Part shown: piece after piece, positions 53,239 through 60,770 of the stretch
Layout of the letters: each line of letters opens with the position of its first letter
How positions within the stretch are numbered: position 1 is the first letter of the stretch
NCBI GenBank assembly: GCA_019636175.1
Contig: JAHBYC010000011.1
Location: 1-64,000 of the forward strand
Source: Caulobacter sp.
Lineage (GTDB): Bacteria; Pseudomonadota; Alphaproteobacteria; Caulobacterales; Caulobacteraceae
DNA length: 64,000 bases
Direction: 5' to 3'
Translations under genes and position numbers: made by a program
Notes under the pieces: generated by a model
What the model was told of the DNA's origin: nothing
The model's input: the letters and a program-made list of their open reading frames with translations, nothing else
Database searches by the model: none

Positions 53239-54878
53239 TGCGCCCCTCCGATCAGACCCGCCGCCGCGGCATCCTTGGCCACGCCGGCCGCCTGTCCGGC
53301 CGCCGACAGCAGGGCCTGCATCCTCGCGGTCTGGTCATCCTGTGCGGCCATGGCGGCCATATCCTCTTCGCTGTGCAGCAGGCCGGCCGGCGCGCCGCGG
53401 ATCTCCGCCAGTCGCCGCAAGGTCTCGGGCCCCTTGATCATCCGCGCCGCCGCCGGGTCGAATTGCCCGACCGCCGCCGCATCCTCCAGCAGCCGCAGGA
53501 TCGCCACGCCTTCATCCGACTTCTGTGCCCGAGCCAGCGGCGAGGTGTAGTCGATGTCGGCGACAACATTTTCCAGCGCGTCCAGCTCCGGCGGCATCTC
53601 GGGCAGGGCGCCGGCGGCGGCCAGAATATCCAGCTCGGCCTGGATCATGGGGGCCAGCAGCTCCGACTGCAGGCGCCCCATCACCGGCGCCAGCAGCGCG
53701 CCCTTTTCCTGCGCCCGCAGCATGGCTTCGGTCGCCGTCATCTGCGGCGTCTCGACCAGGATCTGGAACAGGGTGACCATAAAGGCCTGGTTGATGGTCT
53801 CCCGCGTGCGATCGACCATCTCCAGGGTGATCGGCAGGTTGGCTCCGATGTTCAGGGGGCGGACCAGTTCGGTTCCATCCATGCCAAGCGCGCCCCGATT
53901 GATCGCACGGGGCTGCAGCCTGAAACTGGTCAGACCGCCTTCATCCGAGAGCAGCAAGGGCGGCTCGGCGATCAACTGTCCGGTCCGCAGCAGGGTCTTC
54001 TGCTGTTCATTGACCGTCTTGATGTCGGCCAGAACCGTCATCGCCGGACCCCGGCCATAGACCTCCCGTGGAGCCGTCACATATCGCGCCACCGCATAGC
54101 GCAGGGTGCGATAGCCCTGTTCCTGCAGCAGCTTTCGCCCCTCGAAGGCGACATAACGGCTGGCGAAGGCCATGCCGCGCCAGTCCCTTCGGCTCCAGTC
54201 GGCGTCTTCTCGAGGGCAGACACAATGGATCAGTTCGAACCGGCGATGCGGCTCGCTTTCCGCCGCCCGGGCGATGCTGGCCGGGGTTTCATCGCCGAAC
54301 CGCTGCACCCACTGGCGCGCGGTAAGCTCGAACTTGCGATGGACGGTGTCCACCACGCCCTGGAAATTCTCGGCAAACCAGGTCTCGGCGAAAGGAATGG
54401 CCCTGTACCGCAGCCCACCGCCCGGCAGCTCGTCAACGAACAGCGCCCCGTTGCCGAACGCGCCGAGGCCGACATAGGTCTCATGAGCCTGACTGGCGAA
54501 ATTGGCGCCCGGGGCATACCGGGTCGAGAACAGCGTCTCCGTCACCTGTTGCAGCCAGCGCCGCACGGGCTCCGGCGTCTCTCCGTTACGGCCGCCATCG
54601 CCCCGCCAGTCGCGCATCGAAAGCTCATGCCAGCGTTGGGTGCGCGGGGTCAGCATGCTCTCGATGGCGGCGGCGAACTTGTCCAGCGCGAGCGGCGCCG
54701 TGGAATCGAATACCCGGTCGTTCCGCCGGCCGCCGATCGGCTGGCGCGACCCGGCGAAGTCCTGTTGCCGGGTCAGCACCCGTTCAGCCACCTCCTGGCA
54801 CTGGCCATCCAGCCCGGCCCGTTCGGCCTCCATCGCCGCCTGACGACGCAAGATCTCCTCGGCCCGGCTGTCGGTCAC
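53235..54878 (-). CDS. Portal protein (head-tail connector)
   Basis: The 547-aa protein fits the podovirus portal family in length and motifs (FDSTAPLALDKFAAAIESMLTPRTQRWHEL near the start, LADIKTVNEQQKTLLRTGQLIAEPPLL in the middle, and VDRTRETINQAFMVTLFQILVETPQMTATE). It forms the 12-subunit DNA entry ring. I chose GTG at 54878, which has GGAGAG six bases before it; an ATG at 54890 would add four residues. Motif B and CI-type operator O5 lie just upstream. Confidence 0.82.
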   Translation of the reverse strand: MTDSRAEEILRRQAAMEAERAGLDGQCQEVAERVLTRQQDFAGSRQPIGGRRNDRVFDSTAPLALDKFAAAIESMLTPRTQRWHELSMRDWRGDGGRNGETPEPVRRWLQQVTETLFSTRYAPGANFASQAHETYVGLGAFGNGALFVDELPGGGLRYRAIPFAETWFAENFQGVVDTVHRKFELTARQWVQRFGDETPASIARAAESEPHRRFELIHCVCPREDADWSRRDWRGMAFASRYVAFEGRKLLQEQGYRTLRYAVARYVTAPREVYGRGPAMTVLADIKTVNEQQKTLLRTGQLIAEPPLLLSDEGGLTSFRLQPRAINRGALGMDGTELVRPLNIGANLPITLEMVDRTRETINQAFMVTLFQILVETPQMTATEAMLRAQEKGALLAPVMGRLQSELLAPMIQAELDILAAAGALPEMPPELDALENVVADIDYTSPLARAQKSDEGVAILRLLEDAAAVGQFDPAAARMIKGPETLRRLAEIRGAPAGLLHSEEDMAAMAAQDDQTARMQALLSAAGQAAGVAKDAAAAGLIGGAQ

Positions 54879-54904
54879 ACATCTCTCCATTGCTCGGGGT
54901 CGCC

Positions 54905-54933
54905 CCTTATCGAAGCGTCCCCCATTATCCCAC
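54905..54933 (-). promoter_or_regulatory. Phage-type promoter-like motif B, upstream of portal
   Basis: On the minus strand: GTGGGATAATGGGGGA, then CGCTTCGATAAGG. It is nearly identical to motif A and lies 27 bases before the portal start, next to operator O5. The GGG run after ATAAT resembles the start region of single-subunit phage RNA polymerase promoters. Confidence 0.65.
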
Positions 54934-54958
54934 GACGGGCTGCGACCAGGGCAATTAT

Positions 54959-54975
54959 CTGTGGGAAAAATACAG
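54959..54975. promoter_or_regulatory. CI-type operator O5 upstream of portal and the divergent 98-aa gene
   Basis: CTGTGGGAAAAATACAG is CTGTG-N7-TACAG. It is identical at 15 of 17 positions to O1 (CTGTATGAAAAATACAG) next to the cro gene. It sits 81 bases before the portal start and 104 bases before the plus-strand 98-aa gene. Copies at O1-O4 all have the 5-7-5 layout, so the S24 repressor probably binds here too. Confidence 0.6.
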
Positions 54976-55078
54976 AACGAGAAGGGCGTTCGCCCGGCGC
55001 CGCCCTACTCTTCACGCCCCCGCAAAGCCTCTAGCCTCCGGTCAAGCGCCGCGCCGCCCTGAGCCAGACAACAGTCCG

Positions 55079-55375
55079 ATGACCTACGCCGCCAAACTCA
55101 TCCTCGTCCTGCCGCTTTCCACGCCGGACGCCCTGGAGCCGTTCGTCGAGACCTGCCTTGCCGACGGCGTTGAACTGATCTGCATCTCGGGCCCGGGCTG
55201 CGACGCGGTCGAGGACGAGATCGACGCCCTGATCGTTGGCGACGGCGCCGATGACGCCAGGTTCATCGCCACCACCTCCCACGGCGACGAGCCGCTTGAA
55301 GACGTCATCAACCTGGCGACGCTGTGGATCGGCGACCGTCCCGCCGGAGAGGCGCCGCAGCTGGTTCGTCTGTAG
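55079..55375 (+). CDS. Hypothetical 98-aa protein divergent from portal
   Basis: The protein has KLILVLPLSTPDALEPFVETCLADGVELICISGPGCDAVEDEIDALIVGD, which looks like a small alpha/beta fold with acidic tail, and ends AGEAPQLVRL. No family is recognised. It is on the opposite strand to the structural genes, between the 59-aa gene and portal, with operator O5 upstream, so it may be a repressor-controlled cargo gene or a host remnant. Confidence 0.6.
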   Translation: MTYAAKLILVLPLSTPDALEPFVETCLADGVELICISGPGCDAVEDEIDALIVGDGADDARFIATTSHGDEPLEDVINLATLWIGDRPAGEAPQLVRL

Positions 55376-55401
55376 GCAGCGCGCCGGCGCGCCGGCGCCG
55401 G

Positions 55402-55581
55402 CTACCCCATCAGAACCTTCGTAGCGATCCCCCCTTCCGCCCGACCGGACGCCGTCGACAGGAAGGTCGACCGTCGGCCCTGTCGCAGTCGCAGGCGATC
55501 TTCGTCCTCGGCGCGGAGGCGGGCGTCATTGATGGTGGGCGGCGGCGGGGCCGGGCGCGGCGGCTTGAGGTCCGGTTCCAT
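55402..55581 (-). CDS. Small conserved phage protein (59 aa) at the start of the structural module
   Basis: The protein starts MEPDLKPPRPAPPPP and then has INDARLRAEDEDRLRLRQGRR followed by STFLS, with an ILM-rich end. I recall this RRGR-S-T-like C-terminal pattern from small proteins next to portal genes in T7- and BPP-1-like phages. AAGGAG from motif A is the ribosome site, 9 bases before ATG. It is shorter than usual gene-calling limits. Confidence 0.65.
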   Translation of the reverse strand: MEPDLKPPRPAPPPPTINDARLRAEDEDRLRLRQGRRSTFLSTASGRAEGGIATKVLMG

Positions 55582-55590
55582 CAGCAGTCT

Positions 55591-55620
55591 CCTTATCGAA
55601 GCGGACCCCTATTATCCCAC
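55591..55620 (-). promoter_or_regulatory. Phage-type promoter-like motif A, upstream of the 59-aa gene
   Basis: On the minus strand: GTGGGATAATAGGGGTC, then CGCTTCGATAAGG, then the ribosome site of the 59-aa gene. It is one of the two best copies (with B), and lies at the upstream edge of the phage-like module. The rest of the 291-base gap to 55872 holds no gene that I see and must include the KaiC-like gene's promoter. Confidence 0.65.
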
Positions 55621-55872
55621 GGCGAGGCCGCGACCTCATCCCGCCAGCCCCCGAACAGACGGACGCAGGCTTCAGGGCGAACCCGGGCGGCGTTGCTTTG
55701 AAAGCCGGGTCCAGGCGCCCTTCTGAACCTGAATGAACTTGGGCGCGGCCGGACCTGACTCACATCGGTGATTGATTGCAGAAAAGGCAGGGCCGCTATT
55801 CTCGACAGGATTTTTCGGCGCGGCGCTGACCGAATCGACGTCTTGCGCGTTGTGTCCGCGAGAAGGACAAAG

Positions 55873-57369
55873 ATGAAGACGACTGACACCATTTCTACGG
55901 GCAACGCCGGGCTTGACGCCATCCTCTCCGGGGGACTGCCCTCTCAAAGGCTCTATCTTCTTGAAGGCGCGCCGGGCTCGGGCAAGACGACCCTTGCGTT
56001 GCAGTTCCTGCTCGAAGGGGTCCGGCTGGGCGAAAAGGGCCTCTACATCACCCTCTCGGAAACGCGCGAAGAGCTGGCCGTTGTCGCGGCGTCCCACGGC
56101 TGGGACCTCGACGCCTTTGAGGTCTTTGAGTTCAGCTCGGCGTCCGAAGTGCTCGGCGAGGCTCGTGACCAGTCGATCCTGCATCCCTGGGAGCTGGAGC
56201 TGGGCGAAACCGTCCGACTGATCCAGGAAGAGGTAGAGCGGGTCGGGCCCAAACGCGTGGTGTTCGACAGCCTCTCCGAAATGCGGCTCCTGGCCCAGGA
56301 CGCGCTCCGCTACCGGCGCCAGGTGCTGGCGCTGAAACAGTATTTCTCCGGCCGGGACGCGACGGTGATCCTGGTCGACGACATGACCAGCGGCGACCGG
56401 ACGCGAGACACCCATCTGCACAGTCTGGCGCACGGTGTCATTACACTTGAGCGCCTCACCCTCGACTTCGGGGCCGCGCGACGGCGCCTGCAGGTGCAAA
56501 AGCTTCGTGGCGTGGATTTTGTCGCCGGCTTCCACGACTTCGTCATTCGCCGGGGCGGACTGGAAATCTATCCCCGGCTGGTCGCTTCGGACTTTCATGC
56601 CGCCTTCTCCGACCAGCCGATGGCAAGCGGCGTCAAGGAGCTCGACCAACTGCTCGACGGAGGGCCGCTTCGGGGCACCAGCACCCTGATCACCGGACCG
56701 GCCGGCAGCGGCAAGACCACGATCGCCCTGCAGTATCTCGATGCGGCCTGCCGACGCGGAGAGCACTGCACGGTCTATGAGTTTGATGAGCGCATCGCCA
56801 CCCTGCTGGCCAGGGCGCGGGCGTTCAACATCGACCTCGAAAAGCACATCGAGTCGGGCAGCTTGGTCATTCAGCAGATTGATCCGGCCGAGATCTCTCC
56901 CGGTGAATTCGCTGCCCGTGTCCGCGCCGAGGTCGAGAAGCGCGACGCCCGCCTGATCGTCATCGACAGCCTTAACGGCTACATGGCCGCCATGCCGCAG
57001 GAGCAGCAACTCATCCTGCAAATGCACGAACTGCTGTCCTACCTCAGCCAGCAGGGCGTCGTAACCCTCCTGATCAATCCGCAGGAAGGCCTGGTGGGCG
57101 CGATGGCGTCCAACCTGAACATCTCCTATGTCGCCGACTCCGTCCTTCTGCTGCGCTTCTTCGAGTCCGGCGGACGGATCCGCAAGGCGATCTCGGTCAT
57201 CAAAAATCGCGGCGGAAGGCATGAGGACACCATCCGTGAGCTGCGGATCGACGCCGGCGGCGTGCGGATTGGCGAGCCGCTGTCGGACTTCAAGGGTGTC
57301 CTGACCGGCACGCCGGAATATACCGGGCCCATGTCCCCACTCCTGGAAGATCGCCGCGGTGGCGCATAG
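55873..57369 (+). CDS. KaiC-like double-domain ATPase
   Basis: The 498-aa protein has two RecA-like domains, with Walker A motifs GAPGSGKTT at 32-40 and GPAGSGKTT near 275. It has YITLSETREEL and RLIVIDSLNGYM segments, as KaiC family proteins do. It lacks any obvious KaiA or KaiB partner here. It is coupled to a hybrid histidine kinase through an 11-base overlap. The likely role is ATP-driven signalling through that kinase. An upstream ATG at 55768 is rejected because the added part is not KaiC-like; AGAAGGAC precedes 55873. Confidence 0.85.
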   Translation: MKTTDTISTGNAGLDAILSGGLPSQRLYLLEGAPGSGKTTLALQFLLEGVRLGEKGLYITLSETREELAVVAASHGWDLDAFEVFEFSSASEVLGEARDQSILHPWELELGETVRLIQEEVERVGPKRVVFDSLSEMRLLAQDALRYRRQVLALKQYFSGRDATVILVDDMTSGDRTRDTHLHSLAHGVITLERLTLDFGAARRRLQVQKLRGVDFVAGFHDFVIRRGGLEIYPRLVASDFHAAFSDQPMASGVKELDQLLDGGPLRGTSTLITGPAGSGKTTIALQYLDAACRRGEHCTVYEFDERIATLLARARAFNIDLEKHIESGSLVIQQIDPAEISPGEFAARVRAEVEKRDARLIVIDSLNGYMAAMPQEQQLILQMHELLSYLSQQGVVTLLINPQEGLVGAMASNLNISYVADSVLLLRFFESGGRIRKAISVIKNRGGRHEDTIRELRIDAGGVRIGEPLSDFKGVLTGTPEYTGPMSPLLEDRRGGA

Positions 57370-59041
57370 GTCCGCGTCCGAAGGCTTTCGCGTACTTGTG
57401 TCCGCGCCCTATGGCCGCGACGCCGAGAGCGTGGCCGAATTGCTGCGAGCAGAGGGGTACAACGTCACGATCTGCCGCGGCCTTCCGGCAATAGCCGACA
57501 GCATCGACGACGACCTCGGCGTCATCCTTCTGACCGAAGAGGCGCTGGCCTCCGACCTCTCGCCGCTCAAGGCGGCGCTGGCGGCCCAGCCTTCCTGGTC
57601 GGATGTTCCCTTCGTCCTGCTGACGGCGCAGCGCTCAGGTCGCGTTTCCGGCGTGGAGGCTTCCCGGCTCAAGCTCTTCGACCTGGCGACGAACAATCTG
57701 GTCCTTGAGCGACCGCTGGGGCGAGCCTCGCTGATCAGCGCCGTCGCCTCCGCCATGCGGCTTCGCCAGAAGCAGTTCGAAATGCGGGATCGGATGGCCG
57801 ACCTGGACCGCCTCAACCGCACCCTGGAAGACAAGGTCGCCGACCGCACCGCGGCGCTGGAAGCGGAGATGGCAAACCGCGCCCTGGCCGAGGACGCGCT
57901 GCGCCAGAGCCAGAAAATGGAGGCGGTCGGTCAGTTGACCGGCGGCATCGCCCACGACTTCAACAACATGCTGACCGGCGTGATCGGCGGCCTCGATATC
58001 GTTCGCCGAAGGCTGGACAGCGGCCGGCTGGAGGATGTTGGCCGCTTCATGGACGGCGCCACGGCCTCGGCCCAGCGTGCGGCGGCGCTGACCCAGAGAC
58101 TGCTGGCCTTTTCCCGTCGCCAATCGCTCGATCCCCGCCCGCTGGACGTCAACGCCCTTGCGGTGTCGCTCGAGGAGCTGCTGCGTCGCACGGTCCGGGA
58201 AAACATCGCGCTCGATATCCGGACGGGCGCGGACGTGAAGAGCGTGGTTGCCGACGCCAATCAACTCGAGAGCGCCATCCTCAACCTGGCGATCAATGCG
58301 CGCGACGCCATGCCGGACGGCGGACGGCTGACCGTGGAGACCTCGGTTGTCGCCTTCGACGCGGACGAGGCAGCGGCCGACTTCGGGGTCAAGCCAGGTC
58401 GGTATGTGTTGATCGCGGTGTCCGACACCGGCGTCGGCATGGCGCCGGAACTGCTGGAAAAGGTCTTCGAGCCCTTCTTCACCACCAAGCCGATCGGGGA
58501 GGGAACCGGCCTTGGCCTATCGATGGTCTATGGCTTCGCGCGTCAGTCGGGCGGCGTGGTGCGGATCGAGAGCCGGCCCGGCGCCGGTACGGTCGTCAAC
58601 CTCTACCTTCCCGCGACGGATGATGACGAAGGAGAGGCCCGGCCCGCCGACGCCAAGGCTCGCCGCGCCGGTGCAGGCCAGACTGTTCTGGTTGTTGAGG
58701 ATGATGCGTCGGTCCGCATGCTGGTCCGCGAGGTCCTTGCGGATCTTGCCTATACCGTCATCGAGGCTGGCGACGCCGACGCCGCCATCCCGGTGCTGGC
58801 CTCGGACCAGCCCGTCCAGCTGATGGTCTCGGACGTTGGTCTCCCGGGCATGGACGGGCGTCGCCTGGCCGAGCTTGCTCGAACTCATCGCCCCTCCCTG
58901 CCCATCCTGTTCGTCACGGGCTATGCGGAGAACGCCACGGTTCGCGCCGACTTCCTTGGCGACAACATGTCGATGATCACCAAGCCCTTCTCGCTTGAGG
59001 TTCTGGCGGCGAAGATCAATGAGATGATTGACCTTTCCTGA
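57359..59041 (+). CDS. Hybrid histidine kinase with C-terminal receiver
   Basis: The 560-aa protein starts with GTG inside the KaiC-like gene. The N-terminus (about 1-130) is a receiver-like domain. Then come a coiled linker, a HisKA domain with GGIAHDFNNML (His near 198), HATPase boxes (LAINARDAM, VSDTGVGM, GTGLGLSMVYG), and a C-terminal receiver with SDVGLPGMDG (Asp near 491). No membrane segments: a cytoplasmic sensor. It is probably driven by the KaiC-like partner. It ends 20 bases before the GcrA-like gene, which converges on it. Confidence 0.85.
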   Translation: MAHRSASEGFRVLVSAPYGRDAESVAELLRAEGYNVTICRGLPAIADSIDDDLGVILLTEEALASDLSPLKAALAAQPSWSDVPFVLLTAQRSGRVSGVEASRLKLFDLATNNLVLERPLGRASLISAVASAMRLRQKQFEMRDRMADLDRLNRTLEDKVADRTAALEAEMANRALAEDALRQSQKMEAVGQLTGGIAHDFNNMLTGVIGGLDIVRRRLDSGRLEDVGRFMDGATASAQRAAALTQRLLAFSRRQSLDPRPLDVNALAVSLEELLRRTVRENIALDIRTGADVKSVVADANQLESAILNLAINARDAMPDGGRLTVETSVVAFDADEAAADFGVKPGRYVLIAVSDTGVGMAPELLEKVFEPFFTTKPIGEGTGLGLSMVYGFARQSGGVVRIESRPGAGTVVNLYLPATDDDEGEARPADAKARRAGAGQTVLVVEDDASVRMLVREVLADLAYTVIEAGDADAAIPVLASDQPVQLMVSDVGLPGMDGRRLAELARTHRPSLPILFVTGYAENATVRADFLGDNMSMITKPFSLEVLAAKINEMIDLS

Positions 59042-59060
59042 CCCGCGTCCCGGTGACGCG

Positions 59061-59603
59061 TCACGCCTCTCCGCTCGACGAGGCGCCGGTCCGGTCTGGT
59101 CCGAACCGCTCCCATCCAAAGCCTTCATGCGGCCGCCGCCGAGGCTTGAGATCAACCGCCTGGCGCTCCCAGGCGACTGGCCGCCGGTGCGCCCGGGCCT
59201 GATGGCTTGAGCAGTAGCTCTGCCCGTCCGGGCGGCGCATGCCGCAGAACAGCTGCACCCCCTCGACGTCCTCGGTCGTCGGCCAGTGACAGTCCGAGGG
59301 GCCCAGGCGCTCAAGGCGCTTCATGCGCTGTGGATCGACAATCAGCGGCGCCGGCGCCGCCCGGACAACCGTTGTCGAGGTTTCGCCGCGTCGCCAGCCC
59401 AGCCGCGCGATCTTGGCGCTGATCGGCCCCTTGCCGACGCCCATGCGACCCGCGATCAGGGCATGGGACAGACCGGCCTCGAACAGCTGCCGGAGTTGAT
59501 CCAGCCTCTCTGGCGGCCATTCGGCCCTCTGGCGCCTGTGAACGGGAAGAGACGCAGGCGCGCGGGCGGCGTCCGCCGTGGTGGATGCGGGTGACATGAA
59601 CAT
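59061..59603 (-). CDS. GcrA-family regulator
   Basis: The 180-aa protein has an N-terminal helix-turn-helix of GcrA type (EWPPERLDQLRQLFEAGLSHALIAGRMGVGKGPISAKIARLGW). A C-terminal cysteine/histidine segment (PSDCHWPTT, LFCGMRR, SYCSSHQ) is also family-like. GcrA binds sigma70 and methylated DNA promoters in Caulobacter; prophages of alphaproteobacteria often carry homologues. Here it sits next to the Cro-like gene and may help transcription of this element. It starts MFMSP; a second ATG lies two codons later. Confidence 0.8.
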   Translation of the reverse strand: MFMSPASTTADAARAPASLPVHRRQRAEWPPERLDQLRQLFEAGLSHALIAGRMGVGKGPISAKIARLGWRRGETSTTVVRAAPAPLIVDPQRMKRLERLGPSDCHWPTTEDVEGVQLFCGMRRPDGQSYCSSHQARAHRRPVAWERQAVDLKPRRRPHEGFGWERFGPDRTGASSSGEA

Positions 59604-59650
59604 GACTTTTCGGGTCCAGCTTGTTGGGGGGCGGGTGCGAGCCCGGCGGA

Positions 59651-59860
59651 TCAGGGCCTTGCGGCCTGTCCTCGCCGCGCCGCCGCGGCCGCGAGCTCTT
59701 CAAGACTGGCAAGCCCGCGGGCAGCCAGCGCCGGCCAGTATCGAGGGGGGATCGAGTCCAGCCGCTTCCACTGATGAGCCCTGTTCGGTGGCGCCTTGAG
59801 GGCCCGCGCCAGCCGGGAGGCTCCGCCAGCGGCGGCGATGATGTCGCTGTGGGTTCGCAT
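59651..59860 (-). CDS. Cro-like small DNA-binding protein
   Basis: The 69-aa protein (MRTHSDIIAAAGGASRLARAL, then APPNRAHQWKRLDSIPPRYWPAL) is a small helix-turn-helix of the YdaS/CII or carph-isopro type. It is divergent from the S24 repressor, with three operators between. Operator O1 begins 8 bases upstream of its ATG. This is the usual immunity switch layout. It would oppose the repressor; inferred from position. Confidence 0.72.
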   Translation of the reverse strand: MRTHSDIIAAAGGASRLARALKAPPNRAHQWKRLDSIPPRYWPALAARGLASLEELAAAAARRGQAARP

Positions 59861-59867
59861 GTCCTCA

Positions 59868-59884
59868 CTGTATGAAAAATACAG
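59868..59884. promoter_or_regulatory. Operator O1 (CTGTA-N7-TACAG)
   Basis: CTGTATGAAAAATACAG is a perfect 5-bp inverted repeat with 7-bp spacer, 8 bases from the cro-like start. Together with O2 and O3 it fills the divergent interval of 102 bases. Confidence 0.75.
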
Positions 59885-59902
59885 GCTTTGCTCAACCCCT
59901 AT

Positions 59903-59919
59903 CTGTAGACAACATACAG
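59903..59919. promoter_or_regulatory. Operator O2 (CTGTA-N7-TACAG)
   Basis: CTGTAGACAACATACAG has the same half-sites and spacer length as O1. Its centre is 35 bases from that of O1. Confidence 0.75.
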
Positions 59920-59925
59920 GATTTA

Positions 59926-59942
59926 ATGTAGCTTTCCTACAT
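59926..59942. promoter_or_regulatory. Operator O3 (ATGTA-N7-TACAT)
   Basis: ATGTAGCTTTCCTACAT is a symmetric variant of the same operator, centre 23 bases from O2 and 21 bases before the repressor ATG. Its variant ends might set different affinity, as in lambdoid operators. Confidence 0.7.
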
Positions 59943-59962
59943 TCCATTCCAGGTCCGACGCC

Positions 59963-60574
59963 ATGAACCCCAATGCCCTCGCCGCTGATCGCCTGCGCCG
60001 CGCCCGTCGCGGGAAGGGCCTGGCCTCGGCGGCTGAAGCGGCGCGGGCCTACGGCTGGAACCTCAATACCTACGCCAGCAACGAAAACGGCAACGCCAGC
60101 TTCTCCTTTCGCAAGGCGGAGGACTACGCCCGCGCCTTCGGGGTGCGGGCCGAGTGGCTCTATGCCGGCAAGGGACCCATGAAGGCCCGCCGTCAGGGAC
60201 TGCCGGTTCTGGGCAAGGTCGCCGCCGGCGCAGAGGCCCTGTTCGATGACGACTACGAGATGGGCGCCGCCGCCGACTGGCTGGACCCGACGGTGCCCGA
60301 GGACGGGATTGTGCTGACCGTCGACGGCGAGAGCATGATGCCGCGCTTTCGTCACGGTGAACGCCTGATCTTCGGTCGGCGTCACGATGACCCCACGCCC
60401 CTGATTGGCCATGAGGTCATGGCCCGACTCGCCGACGGCCGGAAAGTGGTCAAGATTCTGCGCCGGGGCGCCGCTCCGGGTCTGTGGACCCTGGAAAGCA
60501 TCAATACGCGGTACGAGCCGATCGAGGATGTCGAGCTTCTCTGGGTCCTGCCCTTCGAGGGTCTTCGGGTCTAG
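59963..60574 (+). CDS. S24 LexA/CI-like repressor
   Basis: The 203-aa protein has an N-terminal helix-turn-helix (residues 8-65) with ASAAEAARAYGWNLNTYASNENG. The linker has VAAGAE with the cleavage-type Ala88-Gly89. The peptidase domain has Ser124 in VDGESMMP and Lys164 in VVKILR, so the dyad is intact. It probably cleaves itself when RecA is activated, as phage repressors do. It is flanked by three operators upstream; O4 and O5 lie before two more units. The helix-turn-helix and size differ from cellular LexA. Confidence 0.85.
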   Translation: MNPNALAADRLRRARRGKGLASAAEAARAYGWNLNTYASNENGNASFSFRKAEDYARAFGVRAEWLYAGKGPMKARRQGLPVLGKVAAGAEALFDDDYEMGAAADWLDPTVPEDGIVLTVDGESMMPRFRHGERLIFGRRHDDPTPLIGHEVMARLADGRKVVKILRRGAAPGLWTLESINTRYEPIEDVELLWVLPFEGLRV

Positions 60575-60669
60575 CGACCGCCGTCGGCCCGGGCGCCTGG
60601 CCAGGGCCTCTTCCAGTCAATTGCTTCAGACAGCGAGGCGACCGCCAGAATCATCGGCGCAGGATTAGG

Positions 60670-60698
60670 TTGACAAATGCCTGTAATTTTTATACAGT
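60670..60698 (+). promoter_or_regulatory. Promoter overlapped by operator O4
   Basis: TTGACA (60670-60675) followed 17 bases later by TACAGT gives a sigma70-like promoter. The operator covers the spacer end and the -10. This predicts repression of the following small genes by the S24 protein. Confidence 0.5.
60681..60697. promoter_or_regulatory. Operator O4 (CTGTA-N7-TACAG)
   Basis: CTGTAATTTTTATACAG is a perfect copy with 5-7-5 layout, 106 bases after the S24 repressor stop. It overlaps a promoter for the next two genes. Confidence 0.75.
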
Positions 60699-60770
60699 TT
60701 TATACTTCCATTACATCCGGGGACGCCTCGCGCGATCGCCGTTTTCACGCCTTCGGAACAGGAGCCGCCG

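Larger units (their letters stand above)
36136..55581 (-). mobile_element. Podovirus-like structural and lysis module (prophage remnant or domesticated particle locus)
   Basis: A 19.4-kb minus-strand block carries portal, Bbp19-like, scaffold, capsid, tail tubular A and B, three internal virion-like proteins, tail fibre, holin, Tlde1-like enzyme and spanin-like genes in T7/BPP-1-like order. No terminase, replication gene, phage RNA polymerase or integrase was found in the window. Five copies of a shared promoter-like motif lie before its transcription units. A CI-type operator precedes the portal. Att sites were not found, so the edges are only the outermost phage-like genes. Confidence 0.8.

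Noticed and set aside
36136..55581. RcGTA-type gene transfer agent
   Set aside because: The genes are podovirus-like (tail tubular, internal virion, fibre), not the siphovirus-like set of the Rhodobacter GTA. A GTA role of another type stays possible and is listed as a finding.
59963..60574. Cellular LexA
   Set aside because: The S24 part and cleavage site fit, but the helix-turn-helix is of phage repressor type, and it is paired with a divergent Cro-like gene and triple operators.
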